The notes under the pieces were generated by a model. The model had not been told where the DNA came from. It was given only the letters and a program-made list of their open reading frames with translations, and did no database searches. 64,000 bases of DNA from Earliella scabrosa (lineage: Eukaryota > Basidiomycota > Agaricomycetes > Polyporales > Polyporaceae), in the NCBI GenBank assembly GCA_022605405.1, contig JABYQQ010000027.1, positions 310,001-374,000 of the forward strand, in the 5' to 3' direction. A program made the position numbers and the translations under genes. Numbering within the stretch: position 1 is the stretch's first letter; the number at the start of each line of letters is the position of its first letter. Shown piece after piece: positions 22,269-32,828 of the stretch.

Positions 22269-24009
22269 ATGACCACTGACACCCTTCAGGACTTGATTTC
22301 CTACCAAATCTCCTCGTGAGTCAGACTATAGAATCTCCTTCGTCGTACACTTACACCACACTTACTCGCAGCATTCACAACCAAGTGACTCTAGTTTCTG
22401 GCTTGGGTACGTCTTGTACATCACTCACTAACCGTGGGGCTGAATCACCTTCAGCCATGCTACTATATGACACCACTATCACCTCGGAATTAGAAGTAGA
22501 AGTCGTCTGGCGTCGAAGAATCAGACTCGGAAGCATTCTCCATGTCCTGAATCGCTATTGCTCCCTTGGAGGCTATGTTGTTACATTGATATTACTCTAT
22601 CCTGTGAGCGATCTGGTGCGTCTCGTGCTACTCTGTGCCAGCTCAGTATTCTGCATTCAATGCACTGACCTCGATGTGATTCAGACGTATGCCACCATTC
22701 CTTTAATGATTGGTAAACCAGACCATCTGAGATTTACCGACAATGACAGGTGTCGTTGCGGAGGAGTCATCTCCGAGACTCTCACCCTCCTACCATACAT
22801 TTCCTGGGCATGTATGTGTTGTGATAGGCGATTTGTACCGAATATTGACCACTGGGGAAGTTTTTGCAGGGCTTCGTACGCAAGCCTTAACTAACGGCAA
22901 TACGATCCTCACCGTTATCGTCATTGTCCTCAACTCGTTCCAGATGGCGCCCAATCTTGTGAGTAGTGGTTTATTCCGATACGGATGGATTTCGTTTTAC
23001 GTCTATCCCACATAGTATATATACACGACCACCCACTTTGCGAATCAACCCTCCCCAGTTGGGTGTACCGAATATCCCACTTTGAGAGGATTCAACGTTC
23101 CCGGGTGCGTTCAATCCTCTCTCTAAAATCAGCCCAGTAGAAACCCACATCTCATGCGCCAGTGTATAGTTCGTCACCGGATAACTAGAATTTTTGACAA
23201 TCTTTGACTGAACTGTGTATGCTCTCAAGTGCAGTGGATCTCTCAAGGCGCTATTCTCCTTGGAGAGGTGCTTGTACTCTATGTGACACTCAAGGCAACG
23301 GCATTGAAGTACTCCGCATGCACCTTCAAAGGTCTATCACATCCTTTGGCATTTGGAAGAACTAGGACCCTTGCTGATATAATGAGGGAGCACGGTCAGT
23401 TGTGTTTGCAATCACTGGTGATCACTTGTCTCATGTGTACCTTCACTAGGAATCATCTGCTTCGGGTGAGGGCAAAACTCATTTAGAGCGAACGAGTCTG
23501 AAAGATTTCACAGAATTCCGCTCGTGCTGAACTTGGTGATACTAGCTCTCAATGTGATGGTATGACGCGCAGATATGCTTCCTAATATCGGATTGGTACT
23601 CACATTGTCCTACAGTGGGCCGAGGTTGCCATTCAGGCAAGTCTACCCATTCTCAATATACGAGACGCGTACGCACCTCTTCTCCTGATGTGATTCCGCG
23701 CTTATGACGCCATGTAGACTTACGTCCATCTTAATCTCTCGCTACTTTCTGGAGCTCGGTGCATTCAACGTCAATGCTGGACGTTATGGTAACTCTTATG
23801 ATGTCTCAGATGAGACGTTTGCACTGCATTTCAACCCTGGTCCAAGTGGCACGCCGGATCTCGAGTTAGCTATACTTCCGCAAGATGGTTGCGACTGCGA
23901 CTGGGCCAATCGGGTTGAGAGACCATTAAATGGGCGTGAGGAGTCAGACTCCGGTCGCTTGGACTCGGAGAGCTCGGGGGATGATGGCTACAATGGCCCG
24001 GACGGATAG
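22269..24009 (+). CDS. DUF6533 family multi-pass membrane protein, copy B
   Basis: The start MTTDTLQDLISYQIS at 22269 and the first exon (22269-22315) match copy A. The signature AMLLYDTTITSELEVEVVWR, then LGSILHVLNRYCSLGGY, identifies DUF6533. A proposed 2-nt exon (AC, 22685-22686) between introns 22616-22684 and 22687-22749 restores the frame, exactly as in copy A. Later exons give LTLLPYISWA, LRTQALTNGNTILTVIVIVL, WISQGAILLGEVLVLYVTL and a final exon beginning LTSILISRYFLELGAFNVN that ends with an acidic tail at 24009. The part around 23096-23233 is unresolved in both copies: the two-copy alignment suggests a weak donor or a very short exon there. Function unknown. Confidence 0.7.
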
Positions 24010-24177
24010 AATGTTAGTAGATATCTCATGCGGATGTTCAAACAAGTTGGTCTCATCACAGGTCGAGCCTACGTCTCGGATCTGCCAGTTCTGACTGTCT
24101 CCATGTAGATGCGACGGAGTCCAAGCCGGTAAAGTCCACGTTCTCGGAGTGACATGAAGATAATTCACTGATGTTAG

Positions 24178-25060
24178 TTTGGGATTCGCTGGGGTTCGAA
24201 CTGACCGCCTCGTGAGGCGCCGAAGTCCAAACGCGCGCGTTGGCGCTCATTGTCCTTGCCGTTCACGACGACGAGCACGATGATACCGCCGACCGCCAGG
24301 ATATTCGTGTCATGCCGTTGAAGGTTCCTTGCCATGGTACACCATCTTGACGCCCCCGACCCTGGCTCCCAACGCCTTGACCAACGTCCACGCTCGACCT
24401 TTCTTCCCCTCGTCGTTCCACGCATGGCGAGAGATGGGAGATGCCCTCGGTATCGACGCGAGTCAACCGCTGGGGCGAGCGAATGGACGTGCTGCCAGAT
24501 CATGGACCAAGCTTTTCATTTGTGTCAGGATATGGACGGCCTTGGGCAGACAACAGGAGATGAAGGGTGTGGATGAGCGGTAAGTCCGTACAGATTGTCG
24601 ATTTACAACTCTTGAGCCTCCCACGCGAGAGGGGAATGCGTGTTGCGGCGACGATGTCGATGCCGCAGATGTCGTCGAGGATGAGGTGCACAGGAGATGG
24701 ATGGACTACTTCTCCGCGATGTCTGACCCGCCAACCTATGTGCGCGTGCGTTCTCGGTGAGCATATCGGTCCTCTCGAGCACTAGTCTACGATGCGCTCA
24801 CCGGTCACAGACAGGTCATGCTGCCTCTTCGCTGAAGGCGGAATGTCGCCGATCAACCTCACTCGCGGTCACTTCGTGCATCGACCTCGCCCTACGGAAC
24901 CACGTGGGCACGGTCATGAAAGGTTGAGTGAAGTTGGTTCACCGCATAGCGACAGAAGCGCGCGAGTCAGGATTGGCCTATCGTGGTAGATGTATACCAC
25001 CTAGCTGCGACGCCTGCACTGCTATCCGCGCGTCGGGATGGTCCGAGCGGTCGGCGTCGC
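24178..25060 (-). pseudogene. Decayed homologous block X2 (relic of an unidentified minus-strand gene)
   Basis: Second copy of the block at 20765-21650, placed directly after DUF6533 copy B. Minus-strand pieces include CGIDIVAATRIPLSRGRLKS near 24670-24600, HAWNDEGKKGRAWTLVKALG near 24422-24363 and a hydrophobic ILAVGGIIVLVVV near 24300-24260. Frames change between them. The two copies conserve amino acids better than one would expect for never-coding DNA, suggesting a gene that was alive when it was duplicated. Unidentified family. Confidence 0.4.
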
Positions 25061-25805
25061 ATGCAACTATCACACCTCTCTGGTCCGTTTGTTCCCCTTG
25101 GTGATGGTCGCATGCTCACCCTTCTCGCTCCAGGCTGTCAGCCGCCCTCTATACAGAATACAAGCCCCTATACGTGCGCGTGTATGGTGAGCACACGCTA
25201 TCCCAATCACATGGTAGTTTTCTACCTTCTACACCGTGCGGGCCTTGGTGGGGTCTGTGCCACGGGCTCGCCCATGTGGGAATGTCTGGTGTGGTTGGCT
25301 AAAGGTAAGGTTGATTTGCGTCGCTCAGACGTGTGCCTATCTGACTGATGGCTAAATCTGTTAGATGAGTCTTTACTCCCGGCGCTCTCCGAAGGAGTCA
25401 GTGACGATCGAACCACGTATGTAGTCTCGAAACGCCGATCATCTTTCAGAGGAGCCATCTACCGACGATGACGATGTATGCATATCCCCACCGGCGCGAC
25501 CACATCCGGATGTAGCCTCGACAATTTAGTCCAGTGGTCGCGCTGCGACCCTGTGCGCTCCTGTGCAACATGGAGACGATGGCGGATCGAGGTTGCAACT
25601 CGAATCGACGCGACGTCGCCCCGGAGCATGTGCCTGACCGCGACTGGCGCAACAATTCCCCCTAAGACGCATGGTAATGACCGCATCGTCGTCTGATTAC
25701 ACGTCGGTGCCCTCAGTGAGTCTATTCCTGTGGAAGTCGTCGGGCTAGACGCCCTGGCTTATATACCGTAGGCACTCGAACGGACTTTCCTCGGTGGTCC
25801 CAAGA
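25061..25805. other. Intergenic, promoter side of seven-helix member 3
   Basis: No gene seen apart from an upstream in-frame ATG at 25794 for the next gene and a TATA-like element at 25759. Confidence 0.4.
25759..25765 (+). promoter_or_regulatory. TATA-like box (TTATATA)
   Basis: TTATATA lies about 41-47 bp upstream of ATG 25806. Its distance is similar to that of the TATA-like box before member 2. Confidence 0.35.
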
Positions 25806-27099
25806 ATGTCGCCTTGCACGGGACATGGGTCTTTCCCCACACCGACTGCTGCGGTCGACCGGACGGCTGACATTACGCCCTTCGTGAACCTGCTGCTCAT
25901 CGGCACCGCCTGCGCATCTGCGCTCCTTCCAACTACCATCGCTCTTTTTTTCTTTTCCACCGGACAGGCTCGGAGACGACCCGTCTTCATCCTCAACGTC
26001 GTTATTATAGTACTTGGACTAATGTTGGGTGTAGTGAATTGGCGCGTCCAGGTATGTTCTATGGCCGCCCCTATCATCGCGTGACGGGGTGACGACTGAC
26101 ATTCCATAGATGCAGTCCCTACTAGGACAGGACGTTCTTCCTGGGCTATCAATACTCTTCGCAGTTCTCACCATCCTGATACCTGCATTAGCGGATGACG
26201 TGCTGCTCATGCGGGTGCTCACCGTATATCCTCTAGTCCGAGGAGTCCGACCTGCATACCTGGCGACCGTGTATGGTCCGATTGTCATGGTCAAGGTAGC
26301 CCGCCTCATCATCGACATCATCTTTATTGTCGATTGGTCGCGCGCGGTCTTGGGCCGCGGCGATGATCCTTTTCAGGCCAGCCAGAACGCATGGACCACG
26401 CCGTTCCCAAAGATAGCGTGGTTCCTGCAGCTTTTCGATTCGACGTGAGTACGTTTCAAATTCTGCTTCTCACAACCATCGCTCACGTATCTTTCCCCAG
26501 ATATGCGTCCGGGCTATTCTTGCTGAAAATCTATCGAGAGACGATGAATCGGTGTTGCCTCCGTCCGGGTGCCCAGATCAGCAGTGTTGGCACAGCGTGT
26601 AGGGCATCTCCGGGCTGACATGCGTCACTACCATCCTCTGACTGATTGCCTTCCATCAGCGTCGTTCTACTACCGCGTCCGGACCTTCTTCTGGATCTCG
26701 GCCTCCAACTTCGTCTTCCCCGTCATCCTCAACCTCGCCCAGCTCGTGCTCGCGTTCCGCGACCCGGACTTCCTCAAGGGCGCGTACGTCCTCATGCTGA
26801 ACAACTACGTCTCCATCATCGGCGTCCTCTTCGCGACCATCTGGTCCGCGGGCACCAAGGGGATATCGAGCTCGCCGCACAAGGAGACGCGCGAGGCAGA
26901 GCTGGGCGGTGCGTTGCCAGAGTCGCCGCGCTTCGCGTCTGCGAGCGACGTCGAACTCGCTCGTGTCGATCGGCCCGAGTCTCTGCCTGGTACGATCATC
27001 GCGGACGCCCGACGTCCCAGTGCCGGGAGCTCATTTGGGCTCGGGCTTGCGACGCCGTGTCGCGACGGGTGCGGTGCGCCGGTCGGCATCGCCCTGTGA
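25806..27099 (+). CDS. Seven-helix GPCR-like membrane protein, member 3
   Basis: Exons 25806-26051, 26110-26444, 26501-26598 and 26660-27099 give 372 residues; ATG 25794 in the same frame would add four. Exons 2 and 3 (335 and 98 nt) have exactly the lengths found in member 2. Helices: NLLLIGTACASALLPTTIAL, PVFILNVVIIVLGLMLGVV, LSILFAVLTILIPALADDVL, VYGPIVMVKVARLIIDIIF, IAWFLQLFDSTYASGLFLL, FFWISASNFVFPVILNLAQL and YVLMLNNYVSIIGVLFATIW. RRRPVF follows helix 1 and RVLTVYPL follows helix 3. The tail is about 90 residues and carries SPRFASASDVELAR, the family's tail motif. A 3' segment of exon 4 is unusually GC-rich. Function unknown. Confidence 0.85.
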
Positions 27100-27449
27100 A
27101 CAGAACACCCTAGACCCCCCGCTCCTTCTTGAACATGGACCTTCCCGCCATGTGCGGGGACTCTGCTCGTTTTCCGAGATACCCCGGTCTGTGCACCGTG
27201 TGGACACAGTACTGTAGCTGTAGCACATAGTATATACCTCGCACCTGCCTCTTTGTAGCAAATAGTATTAGGCCGCACCAATGAAACTGCGTTGATCGTC
27301 CTTCCTTCCGCGCGCTCTTCGTCCTTCCATCGGTGAACCCTTCTGCCTCGATCAATGTGAGTCCCTGACCGCCGTGTTCTGATATTAACTAATGGTACAT
27401 GAAGCGATTGCTAGCTTCGATGTTGCGGAGAACTGCACCTCTCGATCTC
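27100..27449. other. Intergenic between convergent seven-helix genes
   Basis: Members 3 (plus) and 4 (minus) converge here. No gene or obvious hairpin terminator structure is visible. Confidence 0.4.
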
Positions 27450-28629
27450 CTATACCTCATCCTGCACACGCGAGTCCAGCATGCTCGGCGTCGCGAACTT
27501 GAGCTCGGTGCCGTACGTCTGCCCACTCTCCAGCACGACCTCCCTCTCGCGCACACGGCCCGCTCCGCTTTCCGAGGTCGCATGCGAGCCCTGCCAGGAC
27601 GTGCCCGAGTACCAGAGGGTGGCGAGGAGGACGCCGATGATCTCGACGTAATTGTTGACCATGAGGATGTACGTGCCGTCGATGAAGTTCCGGTCGCGGA
27701 AGATGAAGATGATCTGCGCGACGTTGAGCATGACGGGGAAGACGAAGTTTGAGACTGCGATCCAGAAGAGCGTCCGGAGGCGGGATGCGTAGGAGTCTGG
27801 GGGTATGTTCAGTCAGACGAGTGTAGTGTTTCTACTGACTGCACAGGATGGAGCGCGTACTCGGTGAGGGGTTCGTAGAGGTGCTGTCGACTCCTCCGTG
27901 CCTCCTAGCCATAGTGTGACCTTGCCGAAGCCGCAGGAGGAATAAGGTCGAGGCGTATCTGCAGTACGGACATACGTCAGATCGCTAAGACCCATGTTGA
28001 CATAGTAGGGACGTACGTGTCGTAGAACAGCTGGAGGAACCACTCGATCTTCGCATAGGGCAGGTTCCACTCCAGCTGCGACACCTGATATGTGTTCGCG
28101 AAGGATCCGGCGCCCTCCTGTATCTTCGCCACGCATATCGAGGCGTTCACGACCCGAGTGACGAGCAGAACGGCGAACGGGCCGTATATGAGCAGCCGAC
28201 GGCTCCAGGCCATCAGCTTGGGAGGATATGTGGCGACTACTCTGAAGAGTAGGATTGCCTGGACGCTGATTGGGAGGAGGAAGAATATCGCGGTGAGTAC
28301 TGTGGTAATCCTCGGGTCCACGGATCTCCCGGTAATGGACCGCGTCTGCGCGGTACAGTTGTAAGCAGTGCTGAATGGATTGGTTCGTCTGGACTTACGA
28401 GGTTGTAGATGTTGATCGCACCGACGGCGAGCCCAAGAGCGATTGCGCAAGTGTTGAGAATGAAGATCGGCTGTCGGCGCATGCGAGAGTCGGAGAAGAA
28501 GAACAACGCAATAGCGATGGGAATAAGGAACGAAGACCACACTGTGCCGATGAGCAAGAGGTTGAGAGCAGGATCGAGGGCATAGTTGACGGCCGAGGGT
28601 AGGGTGACTGCGGGCTCTGTGGAGGACAT
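27450..28629 (-). CDS. Seven-helix GPCR-like membrane protein, member 4
   Basis: Minus strand, exons 28629-28399, 28345-28017, 27958-27861 and 27796-27450, giving 334 residues. Exon 3 is again 98 nt. Helices include LNLLLIGTVWSSFLIPIAIA, PIFILNTCAIALGLAVGAI, TTVLTAIFFLLPISVQAILL, LIYGPFAVLLVTRVVNASI, IEWFLQLFYDTYASTLFLL, LFWIAVSNFVFPVMLNVAQI and YILMVNNYVEIIGVLLATLW. Intracellular landmarks are MRRQPIF and RVVATYPPK. The tail contains ELKFATPSMLDSR. It is very close to member 5 (32829): helix 1 and the RRQPIFILNT stretch are nearly the same, so these two are a recent pair, inverted relative to each other around the GMC gene. Confidence 0.85.
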
Positions 28630-29202
28630 TTTCGTGCTAGTTCAATCTCACACACGACCGTCGAGGGCGTTATGGTGGGTGCTTTGCTCAATATTGGCTT
28701 AATAGTCGTACTGTAGTAAGGTTTGATGCAGTAGGCGGAGGGCTGGCTCCTCGGAGGCGTGAATGCTCGACGATCTCACGGAACCTTGGGAGTTGATGCT
28801 TCATGATAGGGCACCGCTGTGTTCTTCGCGTGCTGCCTGGGCGCAGGACACAGGACCATGGTGGCGGGAGTCGTCTGTACCCTTAGAGTCAGACCGACAA
28901 CCCAGATGACGCCCTCTCACATCTGTCACTCAAGGTGAGTTGATCATTTGAGGCACCGGCGGGAGAAGACAAGCATGCACTCACGATTTGGTGGGACCGC
29001 TGCTCCAAAATTGTCAAACTGAATGGTGGTGGCACCCTTTCGTCTGCGACGTGTATGTTGAGTCGCCGCCGGTAACGCTGTTTCGGTGTCGTTCCTCGAG
29101 TTATCCTGGGTGCAAATCGATGAGCCTGTGGGGTTCACATTCGGGCCGCGCGTGTCTAGACTAGAACTTCAGTCATGGTACCAGGCAGTGCCCCATCTAA
29201 GG

Positions 29203-29241
29203 GAGAGAGAGAGAGAGAGAGAGGCTTCGGAGAGCGCAAGC
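29203..29241 (+). repeat. GA microsatellite plus 19-bp shared sequence
   Basis: A (GA)n run is followed at once by GGCTTCGGAGAGCGCAAGC. The same combination occurs at 60765-60807 in unrelated surroundings, so this is the edge of a dispersed repeat rather than a simple microsatellite. Confidence 0.6.
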
Positions 29242-30125
29242 ACACGTGGCAGCCAAGTCCCTAATTGGCGCGCATGTTACGCAGCTCCAGGTGTTCCGCT
29301 TAGAAAGCCGAAGATCCCAGACGAGTCCTTGCCCTGCATAGCGAGCGCGAACGTACTAGGCTGGGCAGGGATTCCAACTCGCATCCCACACTCTGTCCTA
29401 CCCACGGCGCAGAGTATGAAACAGCGGGCGCAAGCCCGGGCTCACATCGAACCCCCGACAGTCCTGCGGACACACCTGCTCACGATGATACAACTCCATT
29501 GTACACCAGTTAGGTACTAGTAACAGGTAGACTATGGAGAGCAGCATCGTCGTGGAGAATAAGCAACGGTACTGACTCTATGATGGCGAAGATGTCATGT
29601 ACATCATACTGAGGCGTATGGGTTAGGGAAACATTAATCCGAGTTTCAAACTCCGATTAGCTCGGATAGCGCCATTTTAACCTGGCAGTTGATCGTCGCT
29701 CGGCTAGTGTTCACTTCACCATGGTCCATTTGTCTCGAGCTATCGGAAGTGCTTACCCCTTAGCCTAGCTCTCTCTGTCTTCTGCTCCTCCTGCTCTTGA
29801 CCTCGTCTAACTGCGATCGAGAATGCGTCGCTGCGGAGCCTGGTCTTGTGCCTCGGTTTCCCTGGAGGCCGTCGCTGGTGGGACAACAAGACCTCAACAG
29901 GTGTCTCACGCCGTCGGGGATGCATAGCCTTGGGAATGAAAGTGCTCTTGACAGACATCGAAGACCCGAGGAACCACTCGAGCGAGTGGACGCCTGTTTG
30001 TTCGCTCCGCAGCTCTCGACTTCTAGCAACAGCGCTCGGGGACCACTTTCTTCGGTACATTTCACCTGGGCCCCGCCGCCCTGGCCTGTCCGCGATACCC
30101 GAGTGGATCTGTAGTATGTCTCTGC

Positions 30126-30132
30126 TTATAAC
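30126..30132 (+). promoter_or_regulatory. TATA-like box (TTATAAC)
   Basis: TTATAAC lies about 45 bp upstream of the GMC start codon at 30175. Confidence 0.3.
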
Positions 30133-30174
30133 ACTCCCCAATGCCCATGCCTCATTGACTCATCGCAAGCCATT

Positions 30175-32279
30175 ATGCCAAGTTTCCCTGAGCTCAGCGC
30201 GGCGGACGTGGGTACACCTCTCTCAGCATCTCTCAGGAGCGCAGATGCGCGCACCTACGACTACATCATCATTGGAGGTCTGTTGCTGCGTTCTTAAGCC
30301 ACAAATCATACTGATGCAGTCTCTCAGGCGGTACCGCCGGATGCGTCCTTGCCTCACGACTCAGCGAGGATCCCTCGGTGTCCGTCTTGCTCCTTGAGCG
30401 CGGTCCTGTTGCGGACACATGGATGTCGCGTGTTCCCCTCATCTCCGGTAATCCGTATCGGGACGGATCCGTTGCTGCACAATGGTGGTCGCTTCCCATG
30501 CGACACGCAGATGACCGCTACCTCGAGGTAATGCGCGGTGAAGCTCTGGGCGGCACGTCGCGCATCAATGGCCTTCTATACACCCGTGGTGCGTCAGTAA
30601 TGCGTCCGTCCGCAGCAGGTCGTTCCGTTAATTTCGCTTCAGGATGCCCTGGGGAGTATGATCACTGGAGAGCGCTCGGGAATGCTGGGTGGGGCTTCAG
30701 TGATGTCGAGCCTTACTTCGTCAAGTCCGAAAAGGCTCGCGGTCATCCACGATCTACATTCAGAGGCAAGGACGGTGAGTTTCAGCGTCCTCTTGATTAC
30801 AACTGAGCTAACACCGCGCTACCATCCTATTCTTAGGGATGTGGGAGAACCGTCAATACACGAAAGTTCCATACAAGATCATGCCTTAGTAAGTCTTATT
30901 CCAGCCTGAGGTGCCGTTGCGGTGGGCTCACATTATCGCAGTGTTCACCGCGCCCTGTCTAATGCTGGGATCAAGCTCCACGAGGACCTAAGCTCTTCAG
31001 AGCTGCCAGCAGCCAGTACCGGCTACTATGATATCATCGAGGACGGACAGTACCACCGACACTCAACGGACCGCGCATTCCTTCCATCTGCGGTCGCTCA
31101 GGAGCGCAAGTCTCGCTTGAAGATCTGCACAGACACCATCGTTACCAAGATAGAATTGTCAGCGGACGACGACGGCCCCCGAGCGAGCGCCGTGCACTTC
31201 GAGGCGGCCAACACACGGAAGGCTGGACAACGCTTCTTCGCGAGAGCGCGGAGAGAGATCGTCCTGTGCGCTGGAGCACTTGGCTCCCCTCACCTGTTGA
31301 TGCTTAGGTACCGGCTCCTGTTACCTCTCCGTTCATGCGCTCCGCTGATGTGTGGGCGTAGTGGAATTGGCCCACAGGAACAGCTCCGTGAGAAGGGCAT
31401 CCCTGTGGTGCGGGATATGCCTGCCGTCGGCAACTTTCTGGTGAGCATCGATCTCTCTCCGTGGCGCAGTCGCGTTCCTGACGAAGGCTACAGCAAGACC
31501 ACTTCGCGATTCCCCTGACGTTCGAAGTCCCCATGAGCGATTCTCTGCACCAGCTCGAGTACAACCCGCTAAAGGCCATCAAGGAGCTTGCGAAATATGT
31601 CTTCACCGGGCGCGGCATGTTCTCGCTTCCATTCCAAGCATCCACCACGTTCATCCCTTCACATCTGCTCGACGACGAGGGCGTATTCTCCACCGCAGAT
31701 CCACGCGACCTGGACGCTTCCCTACCGCAGAACCGACCAGACGTCGAGCTCATGCACCTCACCAACAACTCCATCGACTACGACATTGCCAACAAAGGAC
31801 TTTTCACATTCCTCGTCGCCAACATCCGGCCCAAGTCACACGGCTCGGTGCGACTCGCAACGGGTAATCCTCGCGCCCGGCCAGACGTAGATCTCGGATT
31901 TCTCTCCAGTCCAGACGACTACCTCGTCCTCCGAAAGGGCCTGAGGTTTGCCCTCCGCGCTGCTGCCGATGTACGCAAGCAGGGATACCCCCTCCAGGAC
32001 CTTATCGTGCCCGAGGGAAAGAGCGACGAAGACCTCGACAACTTCATCCGCGCGAACATCCGCACCTGCTTCCACTACACGTCGACATGCCGCATGGGTC
32101 AGACCACGCACGGCGAGCGACCCAGCGTGGTGGACCCCGAGCTCCGTGTGCACGGCGTGCGCGGGCTGCGTGTCTGTGACGCTTCCGTATTCCCTGAGAT
32201 CGTGGGAGCACATACCATGGCTCCGACGGTCATGGTTGCGGAGAAGTGCTCGGACATGATCAAGGCTGTGTGGTCTTGA
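30175..32279 (+). CDS. GMC (glucose-methanol-choline) FAD oxidoreductase, copy 1
   Basis: Exons 30175-30277, 30328-30588, 30643-30774, 30837-30888, 30942-31307, 31362-31440 and 31494-32279 give 592 residues. YDYIIIGGGTAGCVLASRL (about 31-49) is the FAD-binding dinucleotide fold. RGEALGGTSRIN is the first GMC signature and GALGSPHLLMLRSGIGP the second. The C-terminal active site is present: HYTSTCRMG (His about 525, where the family has HPxGTxxMG) and AHTMAPTVMVAE (second catalytic His about 570). The length fits aryl-alcohol-oxidase/dehydrogenase-like GMC enzymes. No N-terminal signal peptide is evident, unlike secreted aryl-alcohol oxidases, so an intracellular or peripheral enzyme is more likely. 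The substrate is not predictable. A paralog with the same architecture is at 53720-55856 on the other strand. Confidence 0.88.
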
Positions 32280-32828
32280 GAAGACTTGGTAGGGGTTTGG
32301 TCGGCATCGAGGCCGTCGTGCTGTTGGTACCTCGTAGCACAGCCGCGCATGGGCGCTAGTTCCTCTTCTCTTCTCTTCCCTCATGTGCCACCTTGTCACT
32401 TGCCTACTCCCCGCATACGTTATGCAATGGACCCTAATAGCCCCAAATCGACATAATTTGACTGTGAGGTGGCAGGTAAGACCACATAGTAAGTCTGCGT
32501 ATTGCAAATGAAGTCGGGAGATCTGCAGCAACCACCTCTGATGAAATTCAGGACTTGGTGCACCGCACTCGAGAACGTTAGATCAAACATCGACACGTGT
32601 GTGGCGAGTCTCTCAATTCAATTCGTATCCCTCAGCCACAGATTTGCATTGTCGCTGTGGGCGATGATCCAGTGCTGCGGCTACCACGCGAGGTGAGTCT
32701 CCAAGAGACCCATCAAGAGTACGCGTTCGAGCTGTGCTGACTCACGCATTGACAGGTATACATATAAGTGGGCCGCCGGGATGGCTGCCTTCCTTGCTCC
32801 GTGCCTGACGCACTTTGCGTCGAACCCC
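32280..32828. other. Intergenic, promoter side of seven-helix member 5
   Basis: No gene. An in-frame ATG at 32781 would extend member 5 by 16 residues. A TATA-like CATATAAG lies at 32761. Confidence 0.4.
32761..32768 (+). promoter_or_regulatory. TATA-like element (CATATAAG)
   Basis: CATATAAG lies about 60 bp upstream of ATG 32829. If it is the TATA box, the 32781 ATG is too close to be the start, which favours 32829. Confidence 0.3.

Larger units (their letters stand above)
28630..30174. other. Intergenic with a GA microsatellite
   Basis: No gene supported in 1.5 kb. It contains the GA tract at 29203-29223 and the 19-bp sequence shared with 60789-60807. The last 50 bp hold a TATA-like element for the GMC gene. 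Confidence 0.4.

Noticed and set aside
20778..24200. GGGTTCGAA sequences at 20778 and 24188 as possible tRNA or SINE B boxes
   Set aside because: They are simply corresponding positions of the duplicated blocks X1 and X2, and no tRNA fold can be made around them.
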